The position numbers and the translations under genes are program-made. Positions 18,614 to 27,769 of a stretch of 64,000 nucleotides of DNA are shown piece by piece. The notes under the pieces were generated by a model. It had not been told where the DNA came from and did not search any database. It worked only from the letters and a program-made list of their open reading frames with translations. Positions within the stretch are counted from its first letter, which is position 1; each line of letters opens with the position of its first letter. Source of the DNA: an uncultured Granulosicoccus sp. (GTDB taxonomy: Bacteria > Pseudomonadota > Gammaproteobacteria > Granulosicoccales > Granulosicoccaceae); NCBI GenBank assembly GCA_947492525.1, contig CANLNQ010000009.1:62001-126000 (forward strand), read 5' to 3'.

Positions 18614-19138
18614 CTAGTTGGCAGGCAGGGGATAGCGAAGTCTCTGGTCCACGTAAATCAGGGAGCCTTCGATGTCATTGAGAGAGCGCAGTGTCTCGAC
18701 GCTGGTATCGAGGATGCCGGCGATATAGGTGAGGTTGTCACCCGGCTCGACGATATAAGTGCCGTAGAGCCCGGTATCCTGAGCGTCTGCCGTCGTTTCA
18801 CCAGCGATACCGCCGGTGCCTGTCTCCGGAGTCGTGGCCTGTGATGAAGAATCACTGGCCGTTTCGCTTGCGGAGTCGTTGACTCCTCCCGCATCGGCTG
18901 CTGTCGAGGCGACACCCTGCACGACATCGGCGGTGGGGCTGACAGCACTTTGCGAGCCGTTGCCCTGAGCCGTGTTGCTCGTCAACGGGACATTACCGGG
19001 GGCAGGCTGTGGCGCCGGTGCTCTGACAGCCACCGAAGGTCTTTCCACGGGCTGCAGGCTGCTCTGCCAGCGGTAGATGCCGATGGCCAGCAATGTGCCT
19101 GAAATGGCCAGTATGACCAGGTCGGATTTTCCGATCAC
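18614..19138 (-). CDS. membrane-anchored LysM-domain protein
   Basis: The 174-residue protein has one N-terminal membrane helix (residues about 7-23, LVILAISGTLLAIGIY). A roughly 90-residue Ala/Ser/Thr-rich spacer (about 35-125) leads to a C-terminal LysM domain (YIVEPGDNLTYIAGILDTS, about 128-172). LysM binds N-acetylglucosamine in peptidoglycan, so it probably tethers inner membrane to cell wall or positions something in the periplasm. It is the upstream gene of a two-gene unit with the SDR. I recognise no specific named family. Confidence 0.75.
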   Translation of the reverse strand: MIGKSDLVILAISGTLLAIGIYRWQSSLQPVERPSVAVRAPAPQPAPGNVPLTSNTAQGNGSQSAVSPTADVVQGVASTAADAGGVNDSASETASDSSSQATTPETGTGGIAGETTADAQDTGLYGTYIVEPGDNLTYIAGILDTSVETLRSLNDIEGSLIYVDQRLRYPLPAN

Positions 19139-19376
19139 CGAATCTTGCTCCCGTTTCGACGTGCAACGTCACATGATAACCACTTGAATCCCGTGAGGGT
19201 GGACGTGGTTCGCGTATGACACCCATTTACACAAACCGTCAGGTGCCATGAACGTCTTGCGTGACTTGCAGAGTCAAAAAAATGTCGAATTCTGCGCGAT
19301 AACCGGTTCGGTCCCGTGTCAGCGACGCAGCACACGCCATTCTACATCCAGATAGCGATCGTCCGACCCTTGCCGA

Positions 19377-20681
19377 TCACAAGCGATCCAGCCAGGAATA
19401 GGCCGTCATGGCCACTGCCAGCAGTGCAGGGCGGCTGACCGCGCCTCCGGGGAAGCCTCTCAACGGGAGCGCTGACAGGCAGTCGAAGCGTTCCGGCTGT
19501 CCGTTGATATGCTCGGCAATGGCTGTTCCGTACATGGGGGCCAGTGCCAGTCCGTGTCCCGAGTAGCCGCCAGCGGCATAGGTATCGTCGTCGATCTGCC
19601 TGAGAAACGGCAGACGATTGCGCGTGATGGCCAGTGTGCCGCCCCAGGCATGGTCGATGGCAACATTCTTCAGCTGCGGAAACACTTTCGACAAGGCCGG
19701 TCGAACGGTTTTTACAATGTCGCTAGGAAAGCGATACGTGTAGGTTTCTCCACCTCCGAACAGAAGCCGGTCGTCATCCACTCGGCGGTAGTAATTGACC
19801 ACGAAACGTGAGTCCGCCACGGCATGATCCAGCGGCAATAGCTCACGGCCCTTGTCGCCCAGTTTTTCCGTGACCACGATGAAATTGTTGATGGGCATGG
19901 ACCATTTGTTCAGTGAAGGCTGAAGCTCATCCAGATAGCCGTTGGCCGCCAGAATCACCTTGCCGCACCTCACGCTGCCTTTCGCCGTGATCACGCGGCG
20001 CGATGCACCTCCTCGATCAGGCTCGATGCGCAGAACTTCGCTCGATTCGTGAATGATCGCACCGGCCTTCTCGGCGGCACTGGCCAGTCCCTGGGCCAGC
20101 TTCAGGGGATGCACATGTGCGGCCCCGTGATCCAGCACCCCGCCATGATAGTTGTCACTGGACACAAGCTCTCGAATACGCTCCCGCGACAAGGCTTCCA
20201 TCTGATCGTAGCCGTATTCCCTGGCGAGCAGACTGCAATAGTCATGGGCACCACTGACGTGACGCTGACGATGCTGGGCGTAGATGATTCCCGGTGTTTC
20301 CTCGATGTCGATGCAATGGTGCCTGCACAGCTGCCGGATATGCTGTTTGGCCTCTTCGGCGATCTGCCAGAGCGCGTGAGCGGCCGGCTTTCCGACCATC
20401 CGTTGCAGTGTTCGCTGATCCTTGTTGAAGCCGCTGCCCAGCTGTCCGCCATTGCGGCCGGAGGCGCCCCAGCCAGCGCGATGCGCGTCGAGTACCACGG
20501 TGCGATGCCCGGTGCCCGCCAGCTCGAGTGCCGCGGCCAGGCCGGTATAGCCGGCGCCGATGATGCAGACGTCGGCGGTCACATCCTGTTCCAGTGCGGC
20601 TCTGACCTCGGAGGTGCAGCTGGCCCGGTACCAGGAAGGGGCGTGCTCTGCCAGAGCGTCGTTGGCGTGCAGAAGCTTCAC
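19377..20681 (-). CDS. puuB: FAD-dependent oxidoreductase, gamma-glutamylputrescine oxidase-like
   Basis: The 434-residue protein has an FAD-binding Rossmann motif DVCIIGAGYTGLAAALELAG (about residues 37-56), RNGGQLGSGFN near residue 80, and C-terminal YAAGGYSGHGLALAP, as in the DAO/PuuB family. PuuB oxidises gamma-glutamylputrescine to the aldehyde in putrescine breakdown. It follows the PuuA-like synthetase by 7 bp, which strongly supports the pathway. The aldehyde dehydrogenase and the classical PuuD hydrolase are not in the window. Confidence 0.85.
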   Translation of the reverse strand: MKLLHANDALAEHAPSWYRASCTSEVRAALEQDVTADVCIIGAGYTGLAAALELAGTGHRTVVLDAHRAGWGASGRNGGQLGSGFNKDQRTLQRMVGKPAAHALWQIAEEAKQHIRQLCRHHCIDIEETPGIIYAQHRQRHVSGAHDYCSLLAREYGYDQMEALSRERIRELVSSDNYHGGVLDHGAAHVHPLKLAQGLASAAEKAGAIIHESSEVLRIEPDRGGASRRVITAKGSVRCGKVILAANGYLDELQPSLNKWSMPINNFIVVTEKLGDKGRELLPLDHAVADSRFVVNYYRRVDDDRLLFGGGETYTYRFPSDIVKTVRPALSKVFPQLKNVAIDHAWGGTLAITRNRLPFLRQIDDDTYAAGGYSGHGLALAPMYGTAIAEHINGQPERFDCLSALPLRGFPGGAVSRPALLAVAMTAYSWLDRL

Positions 20682-20688
20682 AAGCGTA

Positions 20689-22059
20689 CTAGACGTTGAG
20701 TAACAAGTGCTCGCGTTCCCAGGGGCTGATGACCTGCAGGAAAGCTTCAGACTCCTGATGCTTGATGGCGCGGTACAACATGCAGAAGTCCGTACCCAGC
20801 AGGGATTCCACTTCCTGATTTGCGCTGAACAGCTCCAGGGCCCTCAGCAGGTCGCGCGGAATGTCGTGTGGCAGCGAATAGGCATCGCCCTTGATGGCAT
20901 CACGCGGAACCATCCTGTTCTTCATGCCGATGAAGCCACAGGCAAGGCTTGCGGCAATCGCGAGATAGGGATTGCAGTCCATCCCGACCACACGGTTCTC
21001 GATGCGTCGGCTGTTCGGGTTGGAAACCGGTACGCGTATGCCGGTGGTGCGATTGTCGGTGCCCCATTCCAGATTGATGGGGGCGGAATCATCGCGGCGG
21101 AACCGGCGATAGGAATTCACATAAGGGGCGAACATGCACAGCACGTTCGGTATCAGCGCTTGCTGGCCCCCGAGAAAGCCGTAGAAGTAATCCGATGGGG
21201 TGTCGTCATCGTTATTGAACAGATTGCTGTCATCGAGCATATCGACGACACTCTGGTGAATATGCATGGCGCTACCGGGCTGCTCTTCCATGGGTTTGGC
21301 CATGAAGGTGGCAAAGCAGTTGTTGCGAAGCGCCGCTTCCCGAATCAGACGCTTGTAGAAGAACACCTGATCAGCCAGTTGCACCGGATCGCCGTGCTGC
21401 AGATTGATCTCGATCTGTCCGGCGCCACCTTCCTGGATGATGGTGTCGATCTCGAAGCCCTGGGCTTCGGCAAAGTCGTAGATGTCATCGATGACCGGAC
21501 CGTATTCTTCCACTGCGCTCATCGAATAGGCCTGGCGTGCAATCCCCTGGCGGCCCGTTCTGCCAATGGGCGGTTCGATGGGCAGGTCCGGGTCGATATT
21601 GGGTTTGGTCAGGTAGAACTCCAGCTCCGGGGCCACCACCGGCTTCCAGCCCTCACTGGCATAGGCATCCACCACACGCTTGAGCACATTGCGCGGCGAC
21701 ATGCCAACCGGTGTACCGTCCTGATTGCAGACATCATGAACGACCTGCAGAGTGACGTCCGTTGACCAGGGAACTGCCGTGGCCGCCGAGAAATCAGGCG
21801 TCAGCACCAGATCCGATTCCGTCCACTGATCGGGCATGTCGGTCAGATCGACATACTCGCCGGTGATGGTCTGGTAGAAGATGGATGTGGGCAGGTACAT
21901 GGCATCGCCACGGGCGAATTTTCGCGCAGGCATGGCCTTGCCTCGAGAGGTACCGGCAATATCGGCAATCACACACTCCACGTCGTCGACATTGCGGCCA
22001 TTGAGCCAGTCATGACAAGCACTTGGCAGTTGATCCATCCACGAAGTATTCGTGTTCAT
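20689..22059 (-). CDS. puuA: glutamine synthetase family protein, gamma-glutamylputrescine synthetase-like
   Basis: The 456-residue protein has glutamine synthetase catalytic motifs: VAPELEFYL (metal-binding Glu), GGAGQIEINL, GSAMHIHQS (ATP/metal His), and NRTTGIRVPVSNPNSRRIENR. Its length fits the PuuA/GlnA-like group rather than assimilatory GlnA, and the adenylylation-site region is not conserved. PuuA ligates glutamate to putrescine using ATP. The tight link with puuB downstream and an amidotransferase gene upstream makes polyamine use the most likely role, although other amines are possible. Confidence 0.86.
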   Translation of the reverse strand: MNTNTSWMDQLPSACHDWLNGRNVDDVECVIADIAGTSRGKAMPARKFARGDAMYLPTSIFYQTITGEYVDLTDMPDQWTESDLVLTPDFSAATAVPWSTDVTLQVVHDVCNQDGTPVGMSPRNVLKRVVDAYASEGWKPVVAPELEFYLTKPNIDPDLPIEPPIGRTGRQGIARQAYSMSAVEEYGPVIDDIYDFAEAQGFEIDTIIQEGGAGQIEINLQHGDPVQLADQVFFYKRLIREAALRNNCFATFMAKPMEEQPGSAMHIHQSVVDMLDDSNLFNNDDDTPSDYFYGFLGGQQALIPNVLCMFAPYVNSYRRFRRDDSAPINLEWGTDNRTTGIRVPVSNPNSRRIENRVVGMDCNPYLAIAASLACGFIGMKNRMVPRDAIKGDAYSLPHDIPRDLLRALELFSANQEVESLLGTDFCMLYRAIKHQESEAFLQVISPWEREHLLLNV

Positions 22060-22128
22060 AGTGAAGAGAAGTGGGTAAGTGAGGTGTCGTGACGTGCAGC
22101 GGTGAAAGGAGAGAGCATCGATCGATTG

Positions 22129-22887
22129 TCAGCGCTCGTCGCGGTTCAGGAAACGCCGCATGACGTTCGCCATGGAGTCCCGATCGACGGGTTTGTCCAG
22201 AGACTGCTCGGCACGCTGCTTGACATCTTCGGGCAATATCTCGGCACGCGCCATCAGCAGGCCTTCTATGAAGTCGCGATTGAACTCCGGGTGAGGTTGC
22301 AGCGTCAGGATGCGATCGTCGTAGATCAGGGCTGCGTGCTTGCAGAAAGCACTGCTACCCACGTTTCTGGCTTCGCTGGGGGGCTCGATCACCTGATCCT
22401 GATGAAAGGCCAGCAAGGCGGCCGAGTCGTCGCCGGAGAGTGCCGAACGGCCGAACACTGCCTCGTCGAGCTGGTATTCGACACGCCCGACCGACCAGCC
22501 TCCCGAGAATTTCTCGACTTTTCCGCCAAGCGCCTGAGCGATGATCTGGTGCCCGAAGCAGATGCCCACCATGGGTTTGCCGGAAGCGTGGATCTGCCTG
22601 ATGAGATTTTCCAGTGGCGGAATCCAGGCGTGATCCTCATAGGCACCGAAGCGCGAGCCGGTAATCAACCAGGCATCGGCCTCATCGAGGCTGTCCGGAA
22701 ACTCTCCATCAAGCACGGGCCAGTGTCGGTAATCGAATGCATCTTCGCCCAGCAGATCGACGAACATGCGGTTATAGTCCTGATGATCATTCAGCAGCTC
22801 CTCTGGGGAGCGACCTGCCTGCAGAATACCCAGCCTCTTGGCAGGGCCGGTGTGGTTTGAAGGTGTCATTGTCGTTGTTGCGTTCAT
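22129..22887 (-). CDS. class I glutamine amidotransferase-like protein
   Basis: The protein is 252 residues from the ATG at 22887. It has the nucleophile elbow GICFGHQIIAQALGG (Cys near residue 104) and the His-Glu pair in LQPHPEFN. It resembles GMP-synthase-type GATase domains rather than the PuuD peptidase C26 fold variant. Its place as first gene before puuA and puuB suggests that it hydrolyses gamma-glutamyl intermediates (a PuuD-like role) or supplies nitrogen. The longer frame from 23016 has no family support. Confidence 0.82.
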   Translation of the reverse strand: MNATTTMTPSNHTGPAKRLGILQAGRSPEELLNDHQDYNRMFVDLLGEDAFDYRHWPVLDGEFPDSLDEADAWLITGSRFGAYEDHAWIPPLENLIRQIHASGKPMVGICFGHQIIAQALGGKVEKFSGGWSVGRVEYQLDEAVFGRSALSGDDSAALLAFHQDQVIEPPSEARNVGSSAFCKHAALIYDDRILTLQPHPEFNRDFIEGLLMARAEILPEDVKQRAEQSLDKPVDRDSMANVMRRFLNRDER

Positions 22888-23054
22888 GAAGCGTCTTATA
22901 CTCTTGATGGAGCACTTACGCCATCCCCTCGGAGTATTCAGGATCGCAGTGAAAATGCACCATCCGGGGGCAAGGTGCCGGTCCCGGATTTGCAGTGCTG
23001 TAATTTTTTCCCGCAAGCGCCCGAAATGCGCTGTCTCTCCATAATGTTAAGGTA

Positions 23055-23125
23055 TCGGCAGCGCCTCTGCTGCGATGCAAGCGGTAGAGCAGACGCCTGT
23101 GACGCAGGCGTGCGGGCGGATCGAA
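23055..23125 (+). promoter_or_regulatory. structured leader upstream of sucrose-phosphate synthase
   Basis: Two adjacent stems can form: TCTGCT / AGCAGA enclosing about 16 bases, and a perfect 7-bp stem ACGCCTG (23093-23099) / CAGGCGT (23105-23111) with a 5-base loop. They lie 70-120 bases before the start codon. No T run follows, so a terminator is unlikely. It may be a folded 5' leader or a binding site. I tested a tRNA fit and rejected it. Confidence 0.35.
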
Positions 23126-23181
23126 AGCAGGGGGTTTACATCACATCATTTCCATCGGCAACAGTTAGGGAAAAGGGCTGA

Positions 23182-25347
23182 ATGAAAACGCAGAAAGGAT
23201 TACATATCTGCCTGATCAGTGTGCATGGGCTGATTCGGGCCGATGAGCTGGAGCTGGGGCGTGATGCCGACACGGGCGGCCAGGTGCTGTATGTGGTTGA
23301 ACTGGCACGAGCTCTGGCAGAAGCAGATGGCGTTGCCCGTGTGGATCTGGTCACGCGCCTGATTCGTGAGGATCATCTGTCCGACGAGTATGGCATGGTC
23401 AGTGAACCTCTGTGCGACAAGGCCAGCATCATGCGTATCGAAGCCGGCGGTCATGCCTATCTACCCAAGGAGCAACTCTGGGATCATCTGGATTCCTTCG
23501 TGGACAATCTGATCGACCGATACCGGGACGAAGGTGTCACACCTGATCTGATACACAGCCATTACGCCGATGCAGGGTATATCGGCAGTCGCGTATCGCA
23601 CCTCATGGGCTTGCCATTGATACACACGGGTCATTCACTCGGGCGCGTCAAACGACACCGTCTACTGGCCAGTGGGCTGGACAGCCAGACGATCGATGAG
23701 CGTTACAACATGGCGCGGCGGATCACGGCCGAAGAGACGACCCTGGCGTCGGCGGAGCGCGTCATCACCAGTACGCACCAGGAAATCGAGGAACAGTACG
23801 AACTGTACGATTTCTATCGCCCGGAGGCCATGCACGTCATTCCGCCCGGAACCAATCTGTCGCGCTTCCAGCCACCGCAGGGAAAGGAGCACGAGTCGGA
23901 CATCGCTCAGGAAGTCCACCGCTTTCTGAAGGAGCCGGACAAGCCGATGATTCTGGCGGTATCCCGAGCCGATGCGCGCAAGAACATAGCGACTCTCCTG
24001 CATGCCTATGGTAACGATGAGGAATTGCGGGAACGGGCCAATCTGGTGGTCGTCATGGGCAACCGGGACGATATCAAGGATCTGGATGAAGGGGCGCGGC
24101 ATGTCTTGACGGAACTATTGCAGCTGATTGATCGCTACGATCTCTACGGACAGGTTGCCTACCCGAAGCAGCATCGTTCCGATGACGTGCCAGTGTTGTA
24201 TCGGCTTGCCACTCTGTCGGGTGGTGTCTTCGTCAACCCAGCTCTGACCGAGCCCTTCGGTCTGACCCTGATCGAAGCGGCGGCCAGTGGCTTGCCCATC
24301 GTCGCCACCGAAGATGGTGGGCCGCGGGATATCGTTGGCAACTGCGAGAACGGTCTGCTCATCGATCCTCTCGAGCAGGACGGCATTGCACAGGCCATCA
24401 AGGATGTCATCGGGGATTGGGAAATGTGGCAGACGCGGTCGGTGTCCGGCTTGCAAGGGGTTCGACATCACTACAGCTGGCCGGCCCATGCGCAGGAATA
24501 CCTGAAGATGGTGTCTTCCATCACGGGCAAGGAATCCAGTATCGACCTGCTGGACAACAGCGACGCCTACAGCGCTTCCTATACCGACAGAGCCTTGTTC
24601 ACCGATCTCAATCGCAGCCTGCTAGGCGATGAGGAATCCCTGCAGACGCTGATTCGTCTGGTTCGACAGAATCGCAAGCGCATGAAGTTCGGCATCAACA
24701 CCGGCCTGCGTCTGGATGCCGCTCTGCGACTGCTGAAGAAGCATGGCATCCCCGAGCCCGATGTCTTGATCACCAGTGCCGGTACGGAGATCACCTTCGC
24801 CCCGAAGCTGACCGAGGATACTGGCTGGACCCGGCATATCGAGAAACAGTGGACGCCACAGCTGGTTCGCCGTGTGCTCGAGGAAATCCCCGGTATCAGT
24901 TTGCGTGGTCCCGACCAGCAAAGTGAATTCAAGATCAGCTACCTGTACGACGCCGAGCAGGCACCGTCCATCGATGACATCAGCGCTCGTCTGTTTCAGG
25001 AAGATCAGGCCGTCAATATCATCTTCTCGCATGGCCGGTTTCTGAATATCGTGCCCATACGTGCGTCCAAGGGACTGGCACTGCGGCACGTGGTGGCTAA
25101 GTTCAACATCCCGCTGGAGCGCGTGCTGGCCATCGGTGGGTCGGGTGCCGATGAGGACATGATGCGTGGCAATACGCTGGCTGCCATCGTGGGTAACCGT
25201 GCGCACGAAGAGCTGTCCCAGCTGACTGAAGGTGCCAGCATTCACTTCGCCGAAAAACCGTACGCGGCCGGTATTCTGGAGGCCATCGATTTCTATGACT
25301 TTCTGGGCGAGTGCAAGGCGCCAGAACAGGCGGCGGAGCCCGCCTGA
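23182..25347 (+). CDS. sps: sucrose-phosphate synthase with degenerate phosphatase-like C-terminus
   Basis: The 721-residue protein is a GT-B glycosyltransferase. It has DADTGGQVLYVVELARAL (about residues 31-48), HTGHSLGRVKRHRLL, and the E-x7-E motif in EPFGLTLIEAA. It makes sucrose-6-phosphate from UDP-glucose and fructose-6-phosphate. The C-terminal third is HAD/SPP-like, but its nucleophile motif reads FTDLNRSLLG, where active phosphatases have DLDxT. This domain is therefore probably catalytically dead. The stop overlaps the start of a real phosphatase gene (TGATG). Sucrose here most likely serves as a compatible solute. Confidence 0.9.
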   Translation: MKTQKGLHICLISVHGLIRADELELGRDADTGGQVLYVVELARALAEADGVARVDLVTRLIREDHLSDEYGMVSEPLCDKASIMRIEAGGHAYLPKEQLWDHLDSFVDNLIDRYRDEGVTPDLIHSHYADAGYIGSRVSHLMGLPLIHTGHSLGRVKRHRLLASGLDSQTIDERYNMARRITAEETTLASAERVITSTHQEIEEQYELYDFYRPEAMHVIPPGTNLSRFQPPQGKEHESDIAQEVHRFLKEPDKPMILAVSRADARKNIATLLHAYGNDEELRERANLVVVMGNRDDIKDLDEGARHVLTELLQLIDRYDLYGQVAYPKQHRSDDVPVLYRLATLSGGVFVNPALTEPFGLTLIEAAASGLPIVATEDGGPRDIVGNCENGLLIDPLEQDGIAQAIKDVIGDWEMWQTRSVSGLQGVRHHYSWPAHAQEYLKMVSSITGKESSIDLLDNSDAYSASYTDRALFTDLNRSLLGDEESLQTLIRLVRQNRKRMKFGINTGLRLDAALRLLKKHGIPEPDVLITSAGTEITFAPKLTEDTGWTRHIEKQWTPQLVRRVLEEIPGISLRGPDQQSEFKISYLYDAEQAPSIDDISARLFQEDQAVNIIFSHGRFLNIVPIRASKGLALRHVVAKFNIPLERVLAIGGSGADEDMMRGNTLAAIVGNRAHEELSQLTEGASIHFAEKPYAAGILEAIDFYDFLGECKAPEQAAEPA

Positions 25348-26261
25348 TGAAGCTGCTGTGTACGGATCTGGATCGCACCCTGGTGCCCAATGGCGAGCAG
25401 CCGGAGTCCTCGCTGGCACGACCGGTACTCTGGCACCTGCTGCGCAGTCATGACATGTCGCTGGCTTATGTATCCGGCCGGGATGTCGGTCGTGTTCAGC
25501 AGGCCATCGTGGATTATGACCTGCAGGTGCCCGATATCATCGTTGCGGACGTGGGCACCAGTATCTACGTGACGAGCGATGGAGGCTGGGTCCTGCACGA
25601 TGCCTGGCATGAACTGATCGGGCGTGACTGGAACGGATTCGACAGCGATGGCATTGGCCGGTCGCTGAGCCATTTCAGCCAGTTACGGGCGCAGGAGCCG
25701 GACCGGCAGACGCGTTACAAGCGCAGTTACTATCTGCCACTGGATATGGACGTGCAACCCTTGAGCGAGGCGCTGGAATCGCATCTGCAGAGTCTGGGCG
25801 TGCGCGCCTCTCTGGTGTTCAGCGATGATCCCGAGAAGAACGTGAAATTGCTCGATGTGCTCCCCGTGCATGCCACCAAACGAGATGCCATTGTGCACGT
25901 TCAGCAGATGCAGGGCGTGGACAATGAATCCTGCCTGTTCAGCGGTGACAGCGGGAATGATGTGACGGCACTGGCCAGCCATCTGCGTTCGGTGACGGTC
26001 AGAAATGCTGATCAGCCCACACGCGATGCCGTGCGGAAGCTGGCGGCAGACAATGGCACCCAGGACAGCAGCTATCAGGCGGAAGGCGGCTTGGCCCTGG
26101 CAGATGGACAATCGCTCAATGGCAACTACGCGGCCGGTATCGTGGAGGGGCTGGTGCACTTCAGGCCTGAATGGCGCGATGAGCTGATGTCGAGCGACTG
26201 GCTGGCGGAGGCGCTGGCACAGCACCTCGCGCAGGGAGTCAGCGAAAGCCGACAGGCCTGA
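25347..26261 (+). CDS. spp: sucrose-6-phosphate phosphatase (HAD family)
   Basis: This protein is 304 residues from the ATG at 25347, which overlaps the synthase stop by one base. It has the intact HAD motif I LCTDLDRTLVPNG, motif II region YVSGRD, and motif IV GDSGNDVTALAS, with the S6PP family C-terminus. It releases sucrose from sucrose-6-phosphate. Coupled translation with the synthase is expected. It supplies the phosphatase activity that the synthase C-terminal domain seems to have lost. Confidence 0.9.
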   Translation: MKLLCTDLDRTLVPNGEQPESSLARPVLWHLLRSHDMSLAYVSGRDVGRVQQAIVDYDLQVPDIIVADVGTSIYVTSDGGWVLHDAWHELIGRDWNGFDSDGIGRSLSHFSQLRAQEPDRQTRYKRSYYLPLDMDVQPLSEALESHLQSLGVRASLVFSDDPEKNVKLLDVLPVHATKRDAIVHVQQMQGVDNESCLFSGDSGNDVTALASHLRSVTVRNADQPTRDAVRKLAADNGTQDSSYQAEGGLALADGQSLNGNYAAGIVEGLVHFRPEWRDELMSSDWLAEALAQHLAQGVSESRQA

Positions 26262-26306
26262 CAGGGTATACTTCTGCCTGTCCTGCCTGATGTCATACAA
26301 CGAGTC

Positions 26307-27650
26307 ATGTCTGCCCGAAACTATCCTGCTGTAGCCCTGCATGAACTGGACAAGCTGTCCGGCGATGATCGCGATCAATTGCTGAGTCGCGCCGAAGACG
26401 ATCTGGAGCGTTTCATCGAAGGGGTCGGGCCGATCATCGAGGCCGTCAGGGTCGAAGGTGATGAAGCCCTGGCCCGTTTCGGTCGTGAATTCGACGGGGC
26501 GGAATCGCTGGAATCCCACGAAATTGCGGCCACACGAGCCGATATCGACAAGGCCTTCGACGAAGTCGACCGGGCCATGATCGAAACGCTGGAATACTCG
26601 GCGGACAATATCCGTCGATTCCACGAAGCCCAGCGTCCGCCGGAGATGTGGATGAAGGAGATTCGTCCGGGTGTGCTGGTGGGTGAGCGCGCAACCCCCA
26701 TCGATTCCGTGGCCTGTTACTCGCCACGCGGCAAGGGATCGTTCCCATCAGTAACCCTGATGACGGCGGTTCCGGCAGCCGTGGCCGGGGTGCCTGATCC
26801 CATCATTCTGACACCTCCCGGCCCCGATGGTCGCGTGGACCCGGCCACCCTGGTGGCGGCACGCCTGGCCGGTGTGGAACGGGTGTACAAGGCCGGTGGT
26901 GCGCAGGCTGTCGCGGCGGCGGCCTTCGGCACGGCAACCATTCCGCGTTGCTTCAAGATCGTCGGTCCGGGCAGTCCCTGGCTGGTGGCGGCCAAGCGCG
27001 TTCTGGCAGGTCGTATCGATCCCGGCATGCCGGCAGGTCCCAGCGAGACCATCCTGCTGGCAGACGAGACCGCCAACCCCTTGATCGCGGCGCTGGACAT
27101 GACGATCGAATCCGAGCACGGTCCGGACAGCAGTGCCTTTCTGGTGACCTGGGATGCCGAGCTGGCGCATGCCATTCGTGCCGCGGTTCCGGGATACTGG
27201 GATCAGCAGAACGAGACGCTGGCAGGCTATTCCTCCACGGTGCTCAGCGGCGAGCGCGGCGGCATCGTGCTGGCAGGCTCCAGAGAGCAGGCCTATGAAT
27301 TCATCAATGACTATGCGCCAGAGCATTGTCAGGTGTTATCGAAAAACCCCTACGAACACCTGGCGCATATCCGCAATGCCAGTGAGATCCTGTTGGGTGA
27401 GCACGCTGCAGGCTCCATTGCCAATTACATGATGGGTCCCAACTGTGTACTGCCGACCTCGGGGGCTGCGCGAACGCATTCGCCATTGGGCGTGCACGAT
27501 TTCATCAAGACCTGTTCGGTAGGGCACATGACTGCGGGCGGATATGAGGAAATGGCGCCGCATACGCATCGTTTTGCCACCTACGAAGGCTTTGATGGTC
27601 ACGCCAATGCCGTCTCGGCGCTGCGTGACGAGGCGCGGCAGAAGGGGTGA
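26307..27650 (+). CDS. histidinol dehydrogenase (HisD) family protein, probable paralog
   Basis: The 447-residue protein is of normal HisD length, with family motifs YSPRGKGSFPS, GGAQAVAAAAFGT, PAGPSETILLAD, the catalytic pair in YAPEHC and HANAV near the end. However, zinc ligands seen in E. coli HisD differ: the SQAEH segment reads IESEH (Gln to Glu), and GDYASGTNHVLPT corresponds to ANYMMGPNCVLPT (Asp to Asn, His to Cys). The gene lies with sucrose and sirohaem genes, not his genes. I infer an alcohol dehydrogenase of the HisD superfamily (for example HpsN-like, acting on dihydroxypropanesulfonate) rather than true HisD, but automatic annotation would say hisD. Confidence 0.8.
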   Translation: MSARNYPAVALHELDKLSGDDRDQLLSRAEDDLERFIEGVGPIIEAVRVEGDEALARFGREFDGAESLESHEIAATRADIDKAFDEVDRAMIETLEYSADNIRRFHEAQRPPEMWMKEIRPGVLVGERATPIDSVACYSPRGKGSFPSVTLMTAVPAAVAGVPDPIILTPPGPDGRVDPATLVAARLAGVERVYKAGGAQAVAAAAFGTATIPRCFKIVGPGSPWLVAAKRVLAGRIDPGMPAGPSETILLADETANPLIAALDMTIESEHGPDSSAFLVTWDAELAHAIRAAVPGYWDQQNETLAGYSSTVLSGERGGIVLAGSREQAYEFINDYAPEHCQVLSKNPYEHLAHIRNASEILLGEHAAGSIANYMMGPNCVLPTSGAARTHSPLGVHDFIKTCSVGHMTAGGYEEMAPHTHRFATYEGFDGHANAVSALRDEARQKG

Positions 27651-27769
27651 GCGCCGAATTGCTCCGAATCTCGTATCAAGGGCAGGCCGGGCAATGCCAC
27701 GGTGTCGCAATGGCGACCGACGGTCCTGATCGTTCGGCTTTCATTCACGGAATCTAAGGGGCACTATTC

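Noticed and set aside
23040-23125. Possible tRNA-Val(GAC): GCGGTAGAGC-like D arm and an anticodon-like loop GTGACGC.
   Set aside because: No matching acceptor stem, no TTCRA T arm with its stem, and no CCA end. The stems are better explained as simple hairpins.
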